From: Serripes groenlandicus | Lineage: Eukaryota > Mollusca > Bivalvia > Cardiida > Cardiidae | Direction: 5' to 3' | Assembly (NCBI GenBank): GCA_031761405.1 | Contig: JASEVX010000001.1 | Coordinates: 26,202,261 to 26,266,260 of the forward strand | DNA length: 64,000 nt | Shown here: in pieces, positions 29,101-35,375 of the stretch | Position numbering within the stretch: the first letter of the stretch is position 1 | Layout: each line of letters starts with the position of its first letter | Made by a program: the position numbers and the translations under genes | Notes under the pieces: model-generated | What the model was told of the DNA's origin: nothing | What the model saw: the letters and a program-made list of their open reading frames with translations, nothing else | The model's database searches: none

Positions 29101-32100
29101 TTAGACGCGCAACTTCCGGTTACTGTGGGTTAGCCATCTTGAATGACACGCACATCTGTAGTAAAGTGGGAACACGAGTCTTTATATTTTATCATCACGA
29201 AGCTGATATTAACACTTTCCTACATACAACAAATATGCAGCAGACGACTTTGGAAACATGTGGACAAAAACGTAGAACAAACCCTATAAATGAGGGTATA
29301 TTTACTGAATATAAGTTGAAAACGAGCAATTTCTCCTTTTGCCATCATGTTTTTAAAAAGCCGTCTGGTGCAGAGGCGTCAGAAAGCGTCCATATGAGAG
29401 GAAGTGTTAAAGGACTGTCTAAGCAGCTATTTATAACACTATCTTTCATCTAGACGCTTTCTGACGCCTTTACAGTAGACGACTTTTGAAAACAGTTTTT
29501 CACATTTTACACTTTTAGTTTTAGAGATTTCCCACAATTTTGGCCAGATGCTCTCTCAGTCGTCTGCTGCAGATTTGGTTTAGTAGTTTTAGTAGTTTTA
29601 GTAGTTTTTATATTTTATTTAAGTGACACGTAATACAAGTTATACATACAATATAATAATACAACAGTATAACATTCACATTTGTTAGTAATAATTGTAC
29701 ATATTGGGCGTATTACCCAGCCATACAAATGGCTTATGAGTCAATAGACATCAATCAATATAAGTACTAATAAGAAGTGTTAGTAAATGATAATATGATA
29801 TTATGAATAGTTATTAAACATGATTAAATGGAGTAAACTATTTCAGATCTTTTTAAATAACAATTTTGTATGTGCTTAAATGTTGGAAATGGTAAACCAA
29901 ACATGCAACTTGACATAACCGTTAAAACAATTTCAAAACCCCAATAGGACCCCATTGTCTTTTGTTGAATTATATTTTCCAACATAGAGTTCTATTTTCA
30001 ATATTCAATATTCAACATATCATTTCGAAAATTCAAGATACTTGTATGAATATTGATGATAGAATATGCACACATGTTCTTTTTTTTTTTTTATGTGATG
30101 ACCAAAAACCAGCATGAAAACAGTTTACAGGTAACAATATCCGTAAAATTTTAATTTGTATTTTTAATGTGTGTAAGCTCATAAAAAATCACTTAATTTA
30201 TTCGTTAACAGATTTCCTTGTTATTTACATGTCATCAGCCGGAAGTTGACAGGGCCACTAACAAGTTGCATGTGTCATATTCTGTGTGTCCATATTAATC
30301 AAAACCCTACTCATTTCAGGTGTAAAAAAATCATAGTCGAGCCAATAAAGTAAACAGTCACGTGTCAAACACCATTTGCATATTTATTAGTACAGGTTTT
30401 TATGAAAGCTACAAATTGCTCTACATGACTACTACTTTGCTTTTTACGATCGGTTCAAAATAAGTAATTCTCGAAAATGGCGTATTCGTATTTGTGTGTG
30501 AAAATTGCACGTGGTACGAAGGGTCTGAAACATATCCTGGCGGTGCTACAGGTAATTATCGATTTAGTAATTATTATCGTTATTTGTACATGTTTCAAGC
30601 GGCAGGGGACAGCTATTTCCGCCAATGCACATCGCTTACATCATTGATTATCACATAAATCATGTCCTCTCTGATGTATTGAATGATTTACTCTGTGTGA
30701 GAATGAAGACGGAATAAACACGAAACAACAGAATATTGATGCAACTTCTTACAATTATCATCATCGTTTCGCCTTGTCTAGCATTATTTTTTCTAGAAAG
30801 AAAAGATAAATGGAAAGATAAAAGTCTAATTTAAATTTGGTCTGATTGGGATTTAACGCCGTCTTCTACAACATTTCAGTCATATCACAGCGACCGGTTT
30901 ACCATCACCAACCTATGTGTTAACTAGTTTTCTAACATCAGTATTTCCATACAACAGTCTTTCCACGAAACTGGCTGCGGATAGATTGTTAGCCTATTGG
31001 TGGTAGAAGAATGACGCGTGTCGCATTGACTTTTGTCAAACGTCGGAAAGAGTGTTGACCGAGCTTAGGTTCGAACTCACACTCTCTGGATTGAAAGCCT
31101 CGTTGAATTGAAATTTGAATGAATCGTTTGACTAATATCATATCCATAATGGTTTTTTTTCCCAATATGAAAACACACGAAGAAAACGTTTGCTATGCAA
31201 ATGAAAGTCATGATTTGAGAGACACCAGAACACATGATGGGAAAAGGAGAAAAAGTTATAGTATCCCAACGGAAACCCTAGAAATAAGTTGCAGCTAACA
31301 CTGAACACTTGTTAACTGAAAATCGTCATTAAAGCTTTAGGCTTCGTAAATATTCAATGTGACATACATGTGAGCCGGCCCAAGGGAAAACCAACATTGT
31401 GGACTCTGCGTAAAATATCGACCCGGATCATCCTAAGCATGCCGCGCAGGCTTACCCGGATAGACACTTTTCGCCTCAAATGGATTTTCTGTTTCAGGAA
31501 TCATTACTTTATACCTCTATCTCCCGGAGACGGAATGTATCGGCCCGGATCAGTCTGCGCGGACAGCGCAGGCTGATCTGGTCGATACATTACGCAGATG
31601 TCTATCGCTTAGATATGAGCCGTTCCAGGAGAAAACCAACATTGTGGACTCTGCGTAAAAGATCGACCCGGATCATCCTAAGCATGCCACACAGGCTAAC
31701 CCGGACAGACGCTGTTCACCTCATTTGGATTTTCTATCCCCTGAGACGGAATGTGTGGGTCCGGATTAGCCTGCGCGTACTGCGCAGGCTCATCTGGGTC
31801 TATACTTTACGCAGAGTCCATAATGTTGGTTTTCTCATGGAGCGACTCATATCTATTTTTGTAGCGGTGTATTCTGTCATACGTTGCGACTTGTGAACCC
31901 AAAACGAGCCAGTGAATGAGAAAATATTAAAGTTTGGCTTGCTAAACAGTGTAGGTTAAGTTCATCTTGTCTACCTGCTCAGCCTATCAGACTCTACACA
32001 AATTGACAGAAACGTCTATCAATCTTGTGTATATAATATGTGAACCGTGTATACCTTGATCTGACTATGCGGGTTCACAGGCTGATCTGGATCTATTTCG

Positions 32101-35100
32101 TTTACAAAAGCCGTCTTGTACCATTTATCATGCACTGGCTAATACTTCGTCAAAGGTATTTTCTATACTTTCTTTTTTGCGTGTTAGCTAAACTTGTTAT
32201 ACGTCCATGCCAACTTGCATAGATACATGTACATGGTAGTAAAACATCCGATAACTTGTTGTAGAAACATCCGGTAACTTATTGTAGAATCATCCGGTAA
32301 CTTGTTGTAGAAACATCCGATAACTTGTTGTAGAAACAGTTAAAGAAAGTTTGATATAAAGTATTAAACATTTTAGTAATATAACGGCGTTTTCTAGATA
32401 CCAGCGAGTCAGTCAAAGTACTAACGTGCAATCCTGGGCGACAAGGGAAGAAAAGCTACCCTTTGGATTTGTAGTTACGCCAAATACATTAAAATAGTCC
32501 CTAAAAAACACGTTGTTTGCGTAGAAATGAGTATATATCATCACCAGAATGCATTGCATATATGACATGAGTTTAAATTTATTGTAAATGTATATATAGG
32601 ATGCACTGGAAATGATTTAACTGATCACTTTAAGTATTTTGACCTTGTTTGAAAGTGAAAGTAGAGACTATATTAGACACCGGTTTTGTCCGGGCCCGAT
32701 TGTTCCAAATGACGGTAACCATTTTCGCCTGGTGAATGCATGACCCCCTTCCCATTTTCTTTGGATTGTTTTAGAGGTAATAATATATGGTGTTCTTAAT
32801 GAGAAACGTCTAGAACGTGTGACAATTGAGGACTGAAACTGGTCGATGAGCATGGAAACAAAGAAGGAATTTATTTTGTGTAGTATGACCTACATGTATA
32901 GTCAATTTGTAGTGATTTTGATCACGCCGGAAATGACCTTAACCCTTTCCCTCATATAGACGCTTTCTGACGCATCTGCAGCAGACGGCTTTTGGAAAAC
33001 ATAGTGACAAAAGAAGAAATTGCACAAAACGTGCAATTTCTCCTTTTGCCACAATGTTTTCCACTTTTTGTCACAAGTTATCCATTCAATTATGGAGATT
33101 TTCTATGTTTTGACAAAATACGTTCAAAGTCGTCTGCTGCAGAATTGTCGTATGAGGGAAAGGGTTAAATGTCGACTGGCCTCAATCAAGTTAAACCCCA
33201 TTCACTCCTTACAGTCAACGAACTCTTTGAATGGATCTATCTTGTCTGTGTATTCATACATTGAATAATTAAGTTAATTTACAAAAAAAACATTGAAATA
33301 GTGGTAGTAATCAATGACACTGCACTGAATAGCATAATTACGTAAGTAAACAAAATTAAAAAAAACAACACAAACAAAGCTGACAACGTGAAATCCATTA
33401 TCATCGTAACGTAATATGATAATGAAGAATTGCGGACTGTTGACTCAGTCTTCATGTTGTTGTTTTGTTTTTCAATGATTGTATTACAATGTTTAATGCC
33501 ACTTTCTAGTTCATGCGTGGTGATTTCTGGATACATAATCGACATTCGGGTAATTTCACGTTAACAAGTTTGACCTCAGACTGGCTCATCCGTATTGAGT
33601 TTAAAGGCGTTTTCAACATCATTTTTAGTTATATCACGATGTCATGTCTCTATTTCATGATCACTGGGTAAACAAACCAGTACTAGGCTAAGAAATGTGC
33701 CTTGCTATAAGTGAACTTCACCATGACCGCCGCGACTTGGGATCGAACCTTGGACGCCCGGTTCAAGATCCCCGACGCTAACCAGTCGGCCACGACTGAT
33801 TCCTACCTGTATTGGTTTTATTCCAAACCAAAGGTTGCATTTAATAATATTTAAAAATGCTACTTTTCGCAACATTGGATTTAACGAATTTAAACGCAGT
33901 CCAAGATCGGAATGCACATTCGATGAGTCTGATCGTGATCTACATTGTTCGATATCAATTCATTGTTTTCTAGCAGGGATTGTTCATATCCAACAATCTG
34001 TCTTCTCCGGTTTCACTCAATAACTTTTATCGATATTTCACCTAATCGATCGCCGGAGTTTCTTATCTTTCGGCAGTTTACGAAGATCACCGACGCAATT
34101 CGTAGGGGTCATAAATCATAAATCATCAGGGTAATTCAAACGGATTTAGCAGTTTTAATCTTGGTAGGTTAACGGTTTTATTATAGGGATATGCTATATT
34201 TAAAAGAGCATAGCAAAATTTGTGTTTTACGTTTTAATATAAAATCAAGTTTAAAATTGATTTTTCATAAAAAAATAACCATTAATTTAATTTAAAAAAA
34301 GCCGAAGCAAATACGCCAATAACGTTTTTCAACGCTTTTCAACATACGACAAATCTGTAAAAGACGGCTTTGTTTAGCAACGCTTTTATTGATTGTATGG
34401 TGTTTTACGCCGTTTTAAAAAACGTTTGAATCACGGCGTTTTCTTGGTAAGTTACCAGTACTACTGGTCCATTAATCCTGACATCAGCCAGTCAGTCAGT
34501 CAGTCGTAATGCTAACCCCGTAACTCTGAGCGACAATGGGGGCAGCCATTGCTATCATTTTAAAGTATTTGGTAAGACCTGGTCGGGGATTGAACCCGCA
34601 ACCTCTTGCACGCGAGACGGACGCTCTACCACTACAACATCGAGGCAGTCGTTAAGACACGCAATCATTGCATGAATCCTTTAAAAAAACAAATTTCTAG
34701 ATAAGGGGCGTTTTGGGTCTCAATGAGACGGTTATTTTGATACCCACGACATAGATATAATTGAGCCATCCCGCGAGCAAACCAACATTATGGCCTCTGC
34801 GTAATATATCGATCCAGATCAGCCTGCGCAGTCCGCGCAGATTGATTCGGGCCGACACATTCCGTCTCAGGGGGATAGAGGTATAAAGTATTGATTCCTG
34901 AAACAGAAAATCCACGGGTGGCGAAAAGTGTCTATTCGGGTAAGCCTGCGCGGCATGCTTATGCTGATCCGGGTCGATAATTTACGCAGAGTCAACAATG
35001 TTGGTTTTCTCGCGGGACGGCTCATATAGACTTCTACACATACGAGACGTGCCTGGCAAAAAGGGTGTTTGTTGCGGATTTTATAACAATAGTTATGGTA

Positions 35101-35338
35101 GTGGGGCTGCCGCTTTAGTTTTTCATCAGAAGTTGTACATCTGTGTCTTTTCTAAAAATAAGACGGACAGAGAGGACCTCTGCAGCTGATGACTTTTGAA
35201 AACAATCTGGAGGATTTTTGTCTGATTATTATTATTGGGTTTTAAGCCGTTTTCAACATTATTTCAGTTATATCACGGCGACTGTTCACATATTTATGAT
35301 CCCTTGGTAAATGAAGCAGTACAAGGCTAGACAATGCT

Positions 35339-35375
<37 letters not shown>

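Noticed and set aside
31370..31896. Two overlapping plus-strand frames of 68 and 138 codons
   Set aside because: They lie within two adjacent GC-rich MITE copies. The same frame recurs in other copies (34762-35025, 49603-49873), so it comes from the repeat.
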